A stretch of 64,000 nucleotides of DNA, from NCBI RefSeq assembly GCF_018780585.1, contig NZ_JADMJL010000004.1, positions 47,273-111,272 of the forward strand, in the 5' to 3' direction. The position numbers and the translations under genes are program-made. Below, one piece after another: positions 52,243 to 60,748 of this stretch. The notes beneath the pieces are model-generated. The model saw nothing but the letters and a program-made list of their open reading frames with translations, was not told where the DNA came from and made no database searches. The stretch comes from Methyloversatilis discipulorum. Its GTDB lineage: Bacteria; Pseudomonadota; Gammaproteobacteria; Burkholderiales; Rhodocyclaceae. Each line of letters opens with the position of its first letter. The stretch's first letter is position 1.

Positions 52243-53252
52243 CAGCGATACTCCTTGACCTTCATCACGGCTTCTTCGATGCGTGCCGGACTGGGGATGT
52301 AAAGATCTTCAAGCGAAGCGGCGAACGGCACCGGAACGTGCGGTGCCGTCACCATCTGGATCGGCGCCTTCAGTGCGCCGAAAGCTTCCTGTGCAACGAA
52401 GCTGGAAATGTCCGACGCCATGCTGCAGCGCGGGTTGGATTCATCGACGACGACCAGACGGCCGGTGCGCTCGACGCTTTCCAGAATCGTGTCGGTGTCG
52501 AGCGGCGAGGTCGTGCGCGGATCGATGATTTCGCACTGGATGCCCTTCTTGCGCAGGTTGCCGGCGGCTTCCTTCGCGTAATGGACCATGCGGCCCATCG
52601 CGACGATGGTCACGTCATCGCCTTCCTGCACCACGGCGGCTTCGCCGAAGGGGACGATGTAGCTCTCGGCCGGCACGTCGCCTTCCATCGTGTAGAGCGC
52701 CTTGTGCTCCAGGAAGATGACCGGGTCGTTGTCGCGGATCGACTGGATCAGCAGACCCTTCGCGTCGTACGGGTTCGACGGGATGACCACCTTCAGGCCG
52801 GGGATGTGCGTGAACACGTTGTACAGGCACTGCGAGTGCTGGGCGGCGGCGCGGAAGCCGGCGCCATACATGGCGCGGATGACGACCGGGGTCTTGGCCT
52901 TGCCGCCGAACATGTACTTGAACTTGGCAGCCTGGTTGAAGATCTGGTCGAAGCAGACGCCCATGAAGTCGATGAACATCAGCTCGGCGACCGGACGCAG
53001 GCCGTTGCAGGCCGCACCGACGGCGGCGCCGACATAACCCGATTCCGAGATCGGGGTGTCGAGCACGCGGCCCGGATGCTTCGCGTACAGCCCCTTGGTC
53101 ACGCCGAGCACGCCGCCCCAGGCGTCGTTCTCGCCGGGCGAGCCTTCGCCACCGGCGACGTCCTCACCCATGATGATGACGCTCGGGTCACGCGACATTT
53201 CCTGATCCAGCGCCTCGTTGATGGCCTGCTGGTAAGTGATCTTTCTTGCCAT
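52242..53252 (-). CDS. acoB: Acetoin dehydrogenase E1 beta subunit
   Basis: This 336-residue protein of the transketolase/2-oxoacid dehydrogenase E1-beta type has MGEDVAGGEGSPG, TPISESGYVGAAVGAA, PVVIRAMYGAG and the C-terminal domain VVDESNPRCSMASDI. With AcoA it forms the TPP-dependent component that cleaves acetoin to acetaldehyde and hydroxyethyl-TPP. It starts 32 bases after acoA. Confidence 0.95.
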   Translation of the reverse strand: MARKITYQQAINEALDQEMSRDPSVIIMGEDVAGGEGSPGENDAWGGVLGVTKGLYAKHPGRVLDTPISESGYVGAAVGAACNGLRPVAELMFIDFMGVCFDQIFNQAAKFKYMFGGKAKTPVVIRAMYGAGFRAAAQHSQCLYNVFTHIPGLKVVIPSNPYDAKGLLIQSIRDNDPVIFLEHKALYTMEGDVPAESYIVPFGEAAVVQEGDDVTIVAMGRMVHYAKEAAGNLRKKGIQCEIIDPRTTSPLDTDTILESVERTGRLVVVDESNPRCSMASDISSFVAQEAFGALKAPIQMVTAPHVPVPFAASLEDLYIPSPARIEEAVMKVKEYR

Positions 53253-53284
53253 TCTGTTTTCTCCTGTCGGCGTATGGCGCGGGT

Positions 53285-54259
53285 TCAGTAAGAGATGTAG
53301 ACGTCGGCCATCAGGGCCTCGGGCGGCGGCAGCGGATCCGACTTCGCCTTCACCACCGAGTCGTCGATCATCGTCTTCACTTCGCGGTCGATGGCTTCGA
53401 TGTCAGCCATGGTCAGTTCGCCGCGCGAAGTCACGCGCTTGGCGAACTGCATCAGGCAGTCCTTGGTTTCGCGCAGCTTCTGCACTTCGCCCGGCGCGCG
53501 GTAGGTCTGCTGGTCGCCTTCGAAGTGGCCGTAGTAGCGCGACAGCTTCACTTCGAGCAGGGTCGGGCCGCCGCCTTCGCGGGCGCGCTTGATCGCCTCG
53601 CCGGCCGCTTCGTACACCGCGAAGAAATCGAAACCATCGACGATGACGCCCGGCATGCCGAAGGCGCTCGCGCGGTCGGCGATGTTCTCGACAGCCACCG
53701 AGAAGGTGCTGGAGGTCGCTTCGGCGTAACCGTTGTTCTCGGCCACGAAGATGACCGGCAGCTTCCACACCGAAGCGAGGTTCATCGCTTCGAAAATGGT
53801 GCCCTGGTTGGACGCGCCGTCACCGAAGAAGCACACGCCGACGTTGTTCTCGCCGCGGATCTTGGACGCAAGTGCGGTACCGCAGATCAGCGGGCCACCG
53901 CCACCGACGATGCCGTTGGCGCCGAGCATGCCCACCTCGAGGTCGGCGATGTGCATCGAGCCGCCCTTGCCCTTGCAGGTGCCGGTGGCCTTGCCCCAGA
54001 TCTCGGCCATCATGCCGACGGGATCAACGCCCTTGGCGATGCAGTGACCGTGACCGCGGTGGGTCGAGGCGATGTAGTCGTTGCGGTTGAGGTGCATGCA
54101 GATGCCGGTCGCCGAAGCTTCCTCGCCTGCATACAGATGGACGAAACCGGGGATCTCGCCGGTGGCGAAATCGACGTGCACGCGCTCCTCGAAATCGCGG
54201 ATGGTGCGCATGGTCCGGTAAGCCTGCAGAAGGGCTTCCCTGTTCAAAGGACTGGTCAT
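53285..54259 (-). CDS. acoA: Acetoin dehydrogenase E1 alpha subunit (TPP-binding)
   Basis: This 324-residue protein has the thiamine diphosphate motif GDGASNQGTIFEAMNLASVW ending in ENN (about residues 148-178), plus the E1-alpha hallmarks YAGEEASATGIC, STHRGHGHCIAKG and GKGGSMHI. The ATG at 54259 has GAGGAG upstream and fits the family N-terminus. It lies 139 bases after acoX; that gap holds GC-rich inverted repeats (for example GCCCGC/GCGGGC at about 54291-54317) but no gene. Confidence 0.95.
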   Translation of the reverse strand: MTSPLNREALLQAYRTMRTIRDFEERVHVDFATGEIPGFVHLYAGEEASATGICMHLNRNDYIASTHRGHGHCIAKGVDPVGMMAEIWGKATGTCKGKGGSMHIADLEVGMLGANGIVGGGGPLICGTALASKIRGENNVGVCFFGDGASNQGTIFEAMNLASVWKLPVIFVAENNGYAEATSSTFSVAVENIADRASAFGMPGVIVDGFDFFAVYEAAGEAIKRAREGGGPTLLEVKLSRYYGHFEGDQQTYRAPGEVQKLRETKDCLMQFAKRVTSRGELTMADIEAIDREVKTMIDDSVVKAKSDPLPPPEALMADVYISY

Positions 54260-54398
54260 GAGTGCTCCTCTTTGTTGTGGACAGAAATGCCCGCGGTTCT
54301 CCGGCAGCTGCGGGCGGATGGCTGATCGAGCCTGGGGCGGAGCGCGGCGCCGTCGTTGGCGCCGGCTCCGTGGAGAGCGATGAGCAGGAGCGCGCGCG

Positions 54399-55442
54399 TC
54401 ATGCGGCACCTCCCGCGTAGTGGCGCAGCAGTCGGTGCTGCGCCGCGTGGGTGAGCGTGGCGGCGACGTCGATGGTCTGCGGGCCGTGCGGGTCGAGGCT
54501 GATTTCGATGCGGCTGCCGGTGTGGAACTCGATCTCGCGCTCGCCATCGAGCGCGATGGTTCCGCTGCGACCGGTCAGCACCACCGGCTCGTGCGGCGAC
54601 AGATGCGCGTAGTCGCGCACCCCGACTTCGGCCACCAGGCCGGGCGCGATCGCCGCGTGCACGCGGCGCGGCGTGTCGCCGGTCGGCGCGCAGCGCACGT
54701 GCAGGCCGTGTGCTGCGGCACGCGTGACCGGTTCGAGCTGACCGGCGATGGCCGACAGGCCGATGCCGTCGGCCGCGGCGAAGGTAACGAACAGTTCCTC
54801 GACCAGCGCGCTGTCCCAGACGGCGCGCGAGCCGACGTACTCATGACCGGTGAAGCAGGCGTCGACCAGCGCGATGTCGTCGCGGTCGTCGCAGCGCACG
54901 CGCAGCAGCTTGTTGCGGCGAAGGCCGGCCGCGGCCGGCACCGCGCCGGTGGCGATCAGGCCGGCCGCCAGCCCGGCCACGGTCGCCTCGCGCATTTCCG
55001 GAAAGGCGTTGTTGGTGCCCGTGGACAGCGCCAGCAGCGGCACCTGGCCGCACCGCTTGGCCACCGCGCGATGGGTCCCGTCGCCGCCGAGCACGATGAT
55101 GGCGGACACGCCCGCCGCGCACATCGCCTCGGTGGCATGCAGCGTGTCGTCGATCGACTCGGACACGGTCATGTCGATGAAGCGCACGCGCCGCCCTTCG
55201 GTCGACCGGCCGTCGAGGCCGAGCGCGCGATACACCAGGCCGGAGATCGAGCCCTTGTCCGGCATGAGCAGCACGTGCTCGACACCGGCCGCTTCGAGGC
55301 CGGCGATGGCGCGCACGATCATGCTGGCCTTCTCCGCGTTCGGAAACACCGATGCACGGGAAGTGAGACGACGGATGTCCCTGCCTGATGCCGGGTTGGC
55401 GATGATGCCGACGCTGATCGGGCGGGAAGGACTGGGCGACAC
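54399..55442 (-). CDS. acoX: AcoX-type ATP-NAD kinase family protein
   Basis: This protein of 347 residues from GTG 55442 has an NAD-kinase/diacylglycerol-kinase-like fold: VGIIANPASGRD, the GGDGTHRAVA motif (with Asp) and STGTNNAFP. It matches AcoX, first gene of acetoin operons such as that of Cupriavidus; its exact role in acetoin catabolism is unsettled. A longer reading frame opens at ATG 55478, but that ATG lies upstream of the transcription start predicted from the -24/-12 promoter (55479-55494). AGGAG at 55453-55457 supports the GTG. Confidence 0.85.
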   Translation of the reverse strand: MSPSPSRPISVGIIANPASGRDIRRLTSRASVFPNAEKASMIVRAIAGLEAAGVEHVLLMPDKGSISGLVYRALGLDGRSTEGRRVRFIDMTVSESIDDTLHATEAMCAAGVSAIIVLGGDGTHRAVAKRCGQVPLLALSTGTNNAFPEMREATVAGLAAGLIATGAVPAAAGLRRNKLLRVRCDDRDDIALVDACFTGHEYVGSRAVWDSALVEELFVTFAAADGIGLSAIAGQLEPVTRAAAHGLHVRCAPTGDTPRRVHAAIAPGLVAEVGVRDYAHLSPHEPVVLTGRSGTIALDGEREIEFHTGSRIEISLDPHGPQTIDVAATLTHAAQHRLLRHYAGGAA

Positions 55443-55478
55443 GACGATGCGACTCCTGAACGAGGTTTGAGCCCTCAT

Positions 55479-55494
55479 TGCATCTGTCGTGCCA
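55479..55494 (-). promoter_or_regulatory. Sigma-54 (-24/-12) promoter of acoXABC
   Basis: On the minus strand TGGCACGACAGATGCA matches TGGCACG-N4-TTGC with one mismatch and the exact GG-to-GC spacing. Transcription should start near 55468. Such promoters need an activator like the divergent AcoR. Confidence 0.85.
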
Positions 55495-55601
55495 GCGCCT
55501 CGTCGCCAATCGGCGTTCTGGCGACAAGCCGATGATTCGTAAGAGGTCTGTCACGCCCATCGTCATAGGCCGTCGTTGAACGACCGGCACACGCCGGCCG
55601 A

Positions 55602-55643
55602 TGAGACGCCGGACACCCGGCGCACTGAGACAGCTGTCTCAGT
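55602..55643. promoter_or_regulatory. Probable AcoR upstream activating sequence
   Basis: A perfect 20-bp palindrome ACTGAGACAGCTGTCTCAGT (55624-55643) is preceded by TGAGACGCCGGA (55602-55613). It is centred about 140 bases upstream of the acoX -24 element and about 140 bases before acoR. Otherwise the 333-base acoX-acoR gap shows no gene. The same words recur at 62123-62153. Confidence 0.75.
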
Positions 55644-55775
55644 TTTCGGAGACATTCGTCGCGTTGCTTTCGGACGCGGCAGGGCCTAACCTCACGCAAC
55701 AAAAAGGGAAACCTGCCCGCACACGGCAACAACCGGTGACGGGGGGTTCGAAAGTCCACCACGGAGGAGACGGAC

Positions 55776-57890
55776 ATGAGACAAGGTCGAGAAATCGCCG
55801 ACCATGTCGGACGCGTGATGAACATCGTCGAAGGACGATCGCGCCCGGCACAGACTGACCCCGCTTACGAGCGCCTCGCGCGCTCCTGGCGCAGGTCGCT
55901 CAACAAGCACTCCATCGATCCGGGGCTGTCATCGGTACCCAAGGTCGTCACCGCCTACGAGCTGCGCGAGCACCGCGAGCGCATCGAAACCTTCATGCGC
56001 ATCGCCCGCGAAGGCGTCGAGCGGCTGCACCACGAGCTGCTGCCGGCCAACTACTGCGTGCTGCTGACCGACGCCACCGGCGTCACCGTCGATTACCGCA
56101 CCGTGCCGGCGCTGGAGAAGGAGTTCAAGGACGAGGGCTTCCGCAACGGCACCTGCTGGGCGGAAGAACACGAGGGCACTTGCGGCGTCGGCACCACGCT
56201 GGCCGACCGTCAGCCCACCCTGGTCCACCGTGGTGAGCACTTCCGTTCGCACAACACGCAATTCACCTGCAGTTCGGCACCGATCCTCGGGCTGCAGGAC
56301 GAGCCGATCGCCGTGCTCGACGCCTCGGCGCTGTATTCGCCGGACGCCCGCGAGAGCCAGCTGCTGGTGTTCCGCATGGTGTGCGACAAGGCGCGCCTGA
56401 TCGAGGACGCCTACGCGCACTACAGCCTGCGCACCTACTGGACGCTGCAGCTCGGCCAGGTCGCCGAATTCATGCCGGTCGAAACCGACTACCTGATCGC
56501 CTTCGACGACGACGGCCGTATCGTCGGCGGCAACCGTCGCGCGCGCCAGGAACTGATCAATCACAACGGTCGCCACGCCGAGTTCCTGCACGACCTGTTT
56601 GAGTGCACCGCCAGCGACATCATGGTGTCGGCGCACGCCAGCCCGGGCACGCCCTTCCCGCTGCGCATGATGGCCACCGGGCGCCGCCTGTTCGCCGTGC
56701 TGCGCGCGCCGAACGCGCGTTCGCTCGCCCAGGTCACGCTGGCGAAGCCGGTCATCACCGCCGACGACGTGACCGCTCCGCGCGGCTTCCGTCACCTGGC
56801 GCTGGGCGATCCGCGGGTCAAGGCCAACGTGGCCTGCGCCGTGAAGGTGGCCAACCGCGACATCCCGGTCATGCTGCTGGGCGAGACCGGCACCGGCAAG
56901 GAAGCGTTCGCGCGCGCCATCCACGACTTCAGCGACCGCGCCAAGCAACCCTTCGTCGCGCTGAACTGCGCGGCGATTCCGGAAAGCCTGATCGAGAGCG
57001 AACTGTTCGGTTACCGCGACGGCGCCTTCACCGGCGCCCGCAGCAAGGGTGCCAAGGGCAAGATCCTGCAGTCGGACGGCGGCACCCTCTTCCTCGACGA
57101 AATCGGCGACATGCCGCTGTCGCTGCAGAGCCGCCTGCTGCGTGTGCTGGCCGAAGGCGAAGTGGTGCCGCTGGGCGCCGAACAGCCGACGCCGGTGAAC
57201 CTGCACGTGGTCTGCGCCACCCACCAGGACCTGCCGGAACTGGTGCGCCAGGGACGCTTCCGCGAAGATCTGTTCTACCGCCTCAACGGCGCCAGCTTCA
57301 TGCTGCCGCCGCTGCGCAACCGCGAGGACAAGCGCGAGCTGATACAGCTGGTGCTGCGCGAGGAATGTGCGGCGATGGGCCGCGAAGAACTGCGCATCCC
57401 GGAAGAGACGATGACCCGGCTGCTGAGCTACGACTGGCCGGGCAACATTCGCCAGCTGCGCCACGCCATCCGCTACGCCTGTGCGATCGCCGACGGCACG
57501 CAGGTCACCATCGAGCACTTCCCGCAGGAACTGCGCACCAACAACCACAGCCCGCGCGTCGCGCTGCAGCCGCCACCGCAGCAGCAGATTCCGCAACCGG
57601 CGCAGCAGCAGGCAGCCGCGGTCGCGTCACCGCAGCCTGCCGCGCCGCGCGGCATCGGCGGTGCAGTGCCCGATCCGTGCGAACTGCGCGACGGCGAGCC
57701 GCTCAACGAGGCCTGCCTGCAGCTGCGTCAGAAGATGCTCGACGCGCTGCGCCGCAACCACTGGCGGGTGACCGAAACGGCACGTCAGCTCGGCATGTCG
57801 CGCGCCACTTTCTACCGCAAGATGGCACGGCTGCGCATCGTCGCGCCGAACTATCTGGACGGTGAAGAACGGATGGTCGAGAACGGCTGA
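55776..57890 (+). CDS. acoR: Sigma-54-dependent activator AcoR
   Basis: This 704-residue enhancer-binding protein has an N-terminal sensor with a GAF-like domain (about 70-200, including [22 protein letters not shown]). A second PAS-like stretch (about 235-330) follows. The AAA+ domain has Walker A GETGTGKE near residue 368 and the sigma-54 contact motif GAFTGA near 416. A Gln/Pro-rich linker (about 590-620) leads to a C-terminal Fis-type HTH ([19 protein letters not shown]). It is divergent from acoXABC, the classic arrangement for the acetoin activator. GGAGGAGA precedes the ATG. Inducer likely acetoin or acetaldehyde (inferred). Confidence 0.92.
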   Translation: MRQGREIADHVGRVMNIVEGRSRPAQTDPAYERLARSWRRSLNKHSIDPGLSSVPKVVTAYELREHRERIETFMRIAREGVERLHHELLPANYCVLLTDATGVTVDYRTVPALEKEFKDEGFRNGTCWAEEHEGTCGVGTTLADRQPTLVHRGEHFRSHNTQFTCSSAPILGLQDEPIAVLDASALYSPDARESQLLVFRMVCDKARLIEDAYAHYSLRTYWTLQLGQVAEFMPVETDYLIAFDDDGRIVGGNRRARQELINHNGRHAEFLHDLFECTASDIMVSAHASPGTPFPLRMMATGRRLFAVLRAPNARSLAQVTLAKPVITADDVTAPRGFRHLALGDPRVKANVACAVKVANRDIPVMLLGETGTGKEAFARAIHDFSDRAKQPFVALNCAAIPESLIESELFGYRDGAFTGARSKGAKGKILQSDGGTLFLDEIGDMPLSLQSRLLRVLAEGEVVPLGAEQPTPVNLHVVCATHQDLPELVRQGRFREDLFYRLNGASFMLPPLRNREDKRELIQLVLREECAAMGREELRIPEETMTRLLSYDWPGNIRQLRHAIRYACAIADGTQVTIEHFPQELRTNNHSPRVALQPPPQQQIPQPAQQQAAAVASPQPAAPRGIGGAVPDPCELRDGEPLNEACLQLRQKMLDALRRNHWRVTETARQLGMSRATFYRKMARLRIVAPNYLDGEERMVENG

Positions 57891-57908
57891 GTCGGCAGCA
57901 CGGACGAG

Positions 57909-57940
57909 AAAAGGGGCGCCTCGTGCGCCCCTTTTCTTTT
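57909..57940 (+). terminator. Rho-independent terminator of acoR
   Basis: AAAAGGGGCGC/GCGCCCCTTTT is an 11-bp perfect stem with a 5-base loop, followed by CTTTT. Confidence 0.92.
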
Positions 57941-57970
57941 GCATCCGGGTGAGTAAGGCCTCACTGCAGC

Positions 57971-58179
57971 GTCGCGGTCAGAGGACCGCTCCTACAAGAA
58001 GTCCGCCTTGGCGACGCGCTCGCGCGCTCCTGTGGGAGCGGCCTTGGCCGCGATGCGGCACTTGCGGACCACCGGCTTCGATCACCGCCTCAATCGCGAG
58101 CAAGCTCGCTCCCACCAAATCAGGCTACGGCGGCGAACAGGGAACGATCCCTGTAGGAGCGGCCTTGGCCGCGACGCGG
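57971..58179. repeat. Cluster of four REP-like elements
   Basis: Direct copies TGTGGGAGCGGCCTTGGCCG (from 58031) and TGTAGGAGCGGCCTTGGCCG (from 58152) share CGCGAYGCGG after them. Inverted copies lie at 57971-57996 and 58093-58116. The cluster fills most of the 397-base gap between acoR and the cytochrome gene; no gene is seen there. Confidence 0.85.
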
Positions 58180-58287
58180 CGCTTGCGGGCCGCAGTCCTG
58201 GATACGGCGCGCTGTCGCTGCCGGAAGACCGCGCGCCGATTCAGCGACAGCGCCCGGACGTTCTGGCGTTCCGCGGAACGCCGGCGA

Positions 58288-58710
58288 TCACTGCGTGCCG
58301 AGAAACTTGATGTAGGCGACCAGTTCCCAGATCTGGTCCGGCGAGAAGGCCTGACCCCAGGGCGGCATGATGTCGGAGCCGCGACGACCGTGGAAGATGG
58401 TCTTGAATGCCTCTGCGTCCGGCAGGTCCTTGCGACCCTTGAAGTCGGGGGCACGCCCGCCGACGCCTTCGGCGCCGTGGCAGTAGCCCGCACAGGTCTT
58501 GTTGAAACGCTTCTTGCCGGCGGCGATGCGCTCGGGGTCGGTCAGTTCGAATGACGGTTGCGGCAGCGCCTCGGCGGCACCTTCGGCATTGGCGAGCACC
58601 GGCGTACTGAGGGTCTGCAGCACGAGTGCGCTGCCCGCAAAAACGACCGTCCGAAGACCGGCGGAGATGGAGAAGGCACGGGTCGTGCCGCTGAGCTTGC
58701 GTGTAGTCAT
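58288..58710 (-). CDS. Small periplasmic cytochrome c with CX3CH haem motif
   Basis: This 140-residue protein has a signal peptide ending PVLA-NA (about residue 40) and a single class I cytochrome c fold. Its haem site reads C73-A-G-Y-C77-H78, with three residues between the cysteines instead of two. The likely sixth ligand is Met115 in SDIMPPWG. It lies 268 bases downstream of the PQQ alcohol dehydrogenase gene, so it is the probable electron acceptor of that enzyme. The start at 58710 has AGGAAAG upstream. The 268-base gap before it carries only a terminator-like hairpin. Confidence 0.88.
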   Translation of the reverse strand: MTTRKLSGTTRAFSISAGLRTVVFAGSALVLQTLSTPVLANAEGAAEALPQPSFELTDPERIAAGKKRFNKTCAGYCHGAEGVGGRAPDFKGRKDLPDAEAFKTIFHGRRGSDIMPPWGQAFSPDQIWELVAYIKFLGTQ

Positions 58711-58930
58711 GGTTCTGCTTTCCTGCCCGGTTGAAACAATGGTTCTGATTCTGATGCACACATTGAACCCACCTGTCCCGAGGCCGGGATGCGCCATCCG
58801 CTCGAACCTGTCTGCAGGCTCAACGCGCGGGACGGCGGGAGGGTTGAATCTGGGCATGCGACGAGGGAGTCTGCACAAAAAAAGACAGGCGGTCACTCCC
58901 GTTACCGCCCGTAAATGAGGAGACTTACAA

Positions 58931-58960
58931 CACCCCGCCGTGTGTCCGCACGACGGGGTG
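58931..58960 (-). terminator. Candidate terminator after the alcohol dehydrogenase gene
   Basis: CACCCCG-C-CGTG and CACG-A-CGGGGTG form an 11-bp stem with one mismatch and a 6-base loop, 18 bases past the stop. No strong T tract follows. Confidence 0.55.
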
Positions 58961-58978
58961 GGTGACGCACTTACTTCC

Positions 58979-60670
58979 TTACTCCAGCGTGAAGGCCACC
59001 ATCGCCGCACCGCCCGGCAGATCCTTGATCTGCGGGAAGGCACCGGCCAGGAAGCCCGGGGCATGCGAACCGAGACCGGTCGGGAAGACGATGTACTGCT
59101 TGCCCTTGACCGAGTAGCTGACCGGGCCGCCACGCAGGCCGGAGCCGGCGTTGAAAGTCCACAGTTCCTTGCCGGTGTCGGCGTCGTAGCCGTAGATCTT
59201 GCCTTCCATGTCGCCGGTGAATACCAGGCCACCGGCGGTGGTCAGCACCGACGACAGCGGCGGCAGGTCGTACTTGATCGACCACTTGCGCTTGCCGGTG
59301 ATCGGATCGCGTGCGTCCAGACGACCGTGCGGCTTGCTGCCCGGAGGCGAAACCAGCTTGATCGACTCGATGCCGAGCGACAGCGAGGACACGGCCTTCA
59401 GGTTGTCCGGATCGTCCTTGCCGGCGACCACTTCATTGCATACTTCCATCGCGTGCGAGTACCACAGGCCGGTGCCCGGGTTGTAGGCGCCGTGGTTCCA
59501 GCTGCGCGCACCGAGCAGGTTCGGGCAGAAGGTCTTGGTCTTGTCGATTTCCGGGTAGACCGGGTCGATCAGCGCGCCGGTCTTCGGGTCGATGCCCTTG
59601 ACCCAGTTCACGTTCTCGGCGAACTGCCACACGTTTTCGAGCTTGCCGTCCTTCTTGTCCATCACGAACACGAAGCCGCCCTTGTTCAGGTGCACGATGA
59701 CGTCCTTGCCGTCCTTCTGCACCACCAGCGCTTCGTACGCCGAGTCGTAGTCCCACGAATCGTTCGGCACTTCCTGACGGTGCCACTTCACCTTGCCGGT
59801 CTTCGGATCGAGCGCGAGCAGCGTGGCGGTGTAGAGGTTGTCGCCCTTGCGATCGTAGTTGTAGTAGTCGGGTGCGGCGTTCGACGTACCGATGTAGATG
59901 GTGTCGGTCTTGGCGTCGTAGGTGCCCGGCATCCAGGCACTGCCGCCGCCGACCTTGCCGCTGTCGCCCGGCCAGCTCTTCGGATCGTTCTTGATCACGT
60001 CGAAGGTCCACACCGGCTTGCCGGTGTCGGCATTCACTGCGTAGATCTTGCCCGAGATCGGCTGGTCGCCGCCGGTGGTGCCGCCGAACAGCACGTTGCC
60101 GGCCAGCTGCGGCGGTGCAGAGAACAGCGCGCCGTACTGGTTCTTCGGATCGGTCAGCTGGGTCGACCACACTTCCTTGCCCGTCTTCTGGTCGAGCGCG
60201 ATGAAGCGGCCGTCCAGCGTGCCGACGTACACCTTGCCGCGGCCCACGGTCACGCCGCGGCTGGCGGCGCCGTAGAACACCTGGTCGACGATCTTGTCGA
60301 GCTTGGGCGCGTATTGCCAGATGGTCTTGCCGGTGGCGGCGTCGATGGCCCACACGTTGTTGTTGGCCGAGATCGAGTACATCACGCCGTCGATCACGAT
60401 CGGGGTGGCCTGCAGACCGTGCGTGATGGTGCCCGGCTGGTGGATCCACGCCACCTTGAGCTTCTTCACGTTGTCACGGTTGATCTGGTTCAGCGGGCTG
60501 AAGCGCCAGGCGTTGCTGGTGCGGTGGTACTGCGGCCAGTTGTTCGGGTCTTCGAAGCCGGGGCCGCTCTGCGCAACGGCCGGGCTCACTGCAAACACCG
60601 ACAGCATCGACGCAGCGGCTACGGCGGCGGCGGATGCGGTCAGGCGGAACTGCTTGCGAATCGAATTCAT
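58979..60670 (-). CDS. PQQ-dependent alcohol dehydrogenase (quinoprotein) with lanthanide-type site
   Basis: This 563-residue periplasmic enzyme has a signal peptide ending AVAQ. It has the eight-bladed propeller of methanol/ethanol quinoproteins with recurrent DAATGKxxW docking motifs. Active-site residues: Asn264 (GTSN), catalytic Asp307 and Asp309 in WDYD; the extra Asp two residues on is the mark of rare-earth-dependent members (XoxF, PedH). The glutamate ligand position is Asp202 (GGDQPISG), and the usual vicinal Cys-Cys (CCDxVNRG) is replaced by FYGAASRG. There is no fused haem domain. AAGGAG precedes the ATG. Substrate is a small alcohol, not further defined. Confidence 0.92.
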   Translation of the reverse strand: MNSIRKQFRLTASAAAVAAASMLSVFAVSPAVAQSGPGFEDPNNWPQYHRTSNAWRFSPLNQINRDNVKKLKVAWIHQPGTITHGLQATPIVIDGVMYSISANNNVWAIDAATGKTIWQYAPKLDKIVDQVFYGAASRGVTVGRGKVYVGTLDGRFIALDQKTGKEVWSTQLTDPKNQYGALFSAPPQLAGNVLFGGTTGGDQPISGKIYAVNADTGKPVWTFDVIKNDPKSWPGDSGKVGGGSAWMPGTYDAKTDTIYIGTSNAAPDYYNYDRKGDNLYTATLLALDPKTGKVKWHRQEVPNDSWDYDSAYEALVVQKDGKDVIVHLNKGGFVFVMDKKDGKLENVWQFAENVNWVKGIDPKTGALIDPVYPEIDKTKTFCPNLLGARSWNHGAYNPGTGLWYSHAMEVCNEVVAGKDDPDNLKAVSSLSLGIESIKLVSPPGSKPHGRLDARDPITGKRKWSIKYDLPPLSSVLTTAGGLVFTGDMEGKIYGYDADTGKELWTFNAGSGLRGGPVSYSVKGKQYIVFPTGLGSHAPGFLAGAFPQIKDLPGGAAMVAFTLE

Positions 60671-60699
60671 CGATCAGGTCTCCTTGGTTTTTAGAATGC

Positions 60700-60726
60700 G
60701 GCGGCGGGTTTCCACACCCTGCCGCC
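60700..60726 (-). terminator. Hairpin between porin and alcohol dehydrogenase genes
   Basis: GGCGGC-GGGT and ACCC-T-GCCGCC form a 10-bp stem with one bulged base in the 78-base gap. No T run, so it may reduce rather than stop read-through, or protect the porin mRNA end. Confidence 0.5.
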
Positions 60727-60748
60727 GTTTGCTGCAGACGCGAGCGTC

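Noticed and set aside
53285-54547. Longer acoA reading frame starting at 54547
   Set aside because: The extra residues are basic and unlike E1-alpha; GAGGAG precedes the ATG at 54259.
55680-55775. Sigma-54 promoter for acoR itself
   Set aside because: A GG...GC pair near 55682-55697 has the wrong spacing.
55929-57596. 555-codon minus-strand frame opposite acoR
   Set aside because: No domain; acoR on the other strand has Walker, GAFTGA and Fis HTH motifs.
58940-60694. 584-codon plus-strand frame opposite the alcohol dehydrogenase
   Set aside because: The minus strand has clear quinoprotein motifs and a ribosome site; the plus frame is a codon-bias shadow.
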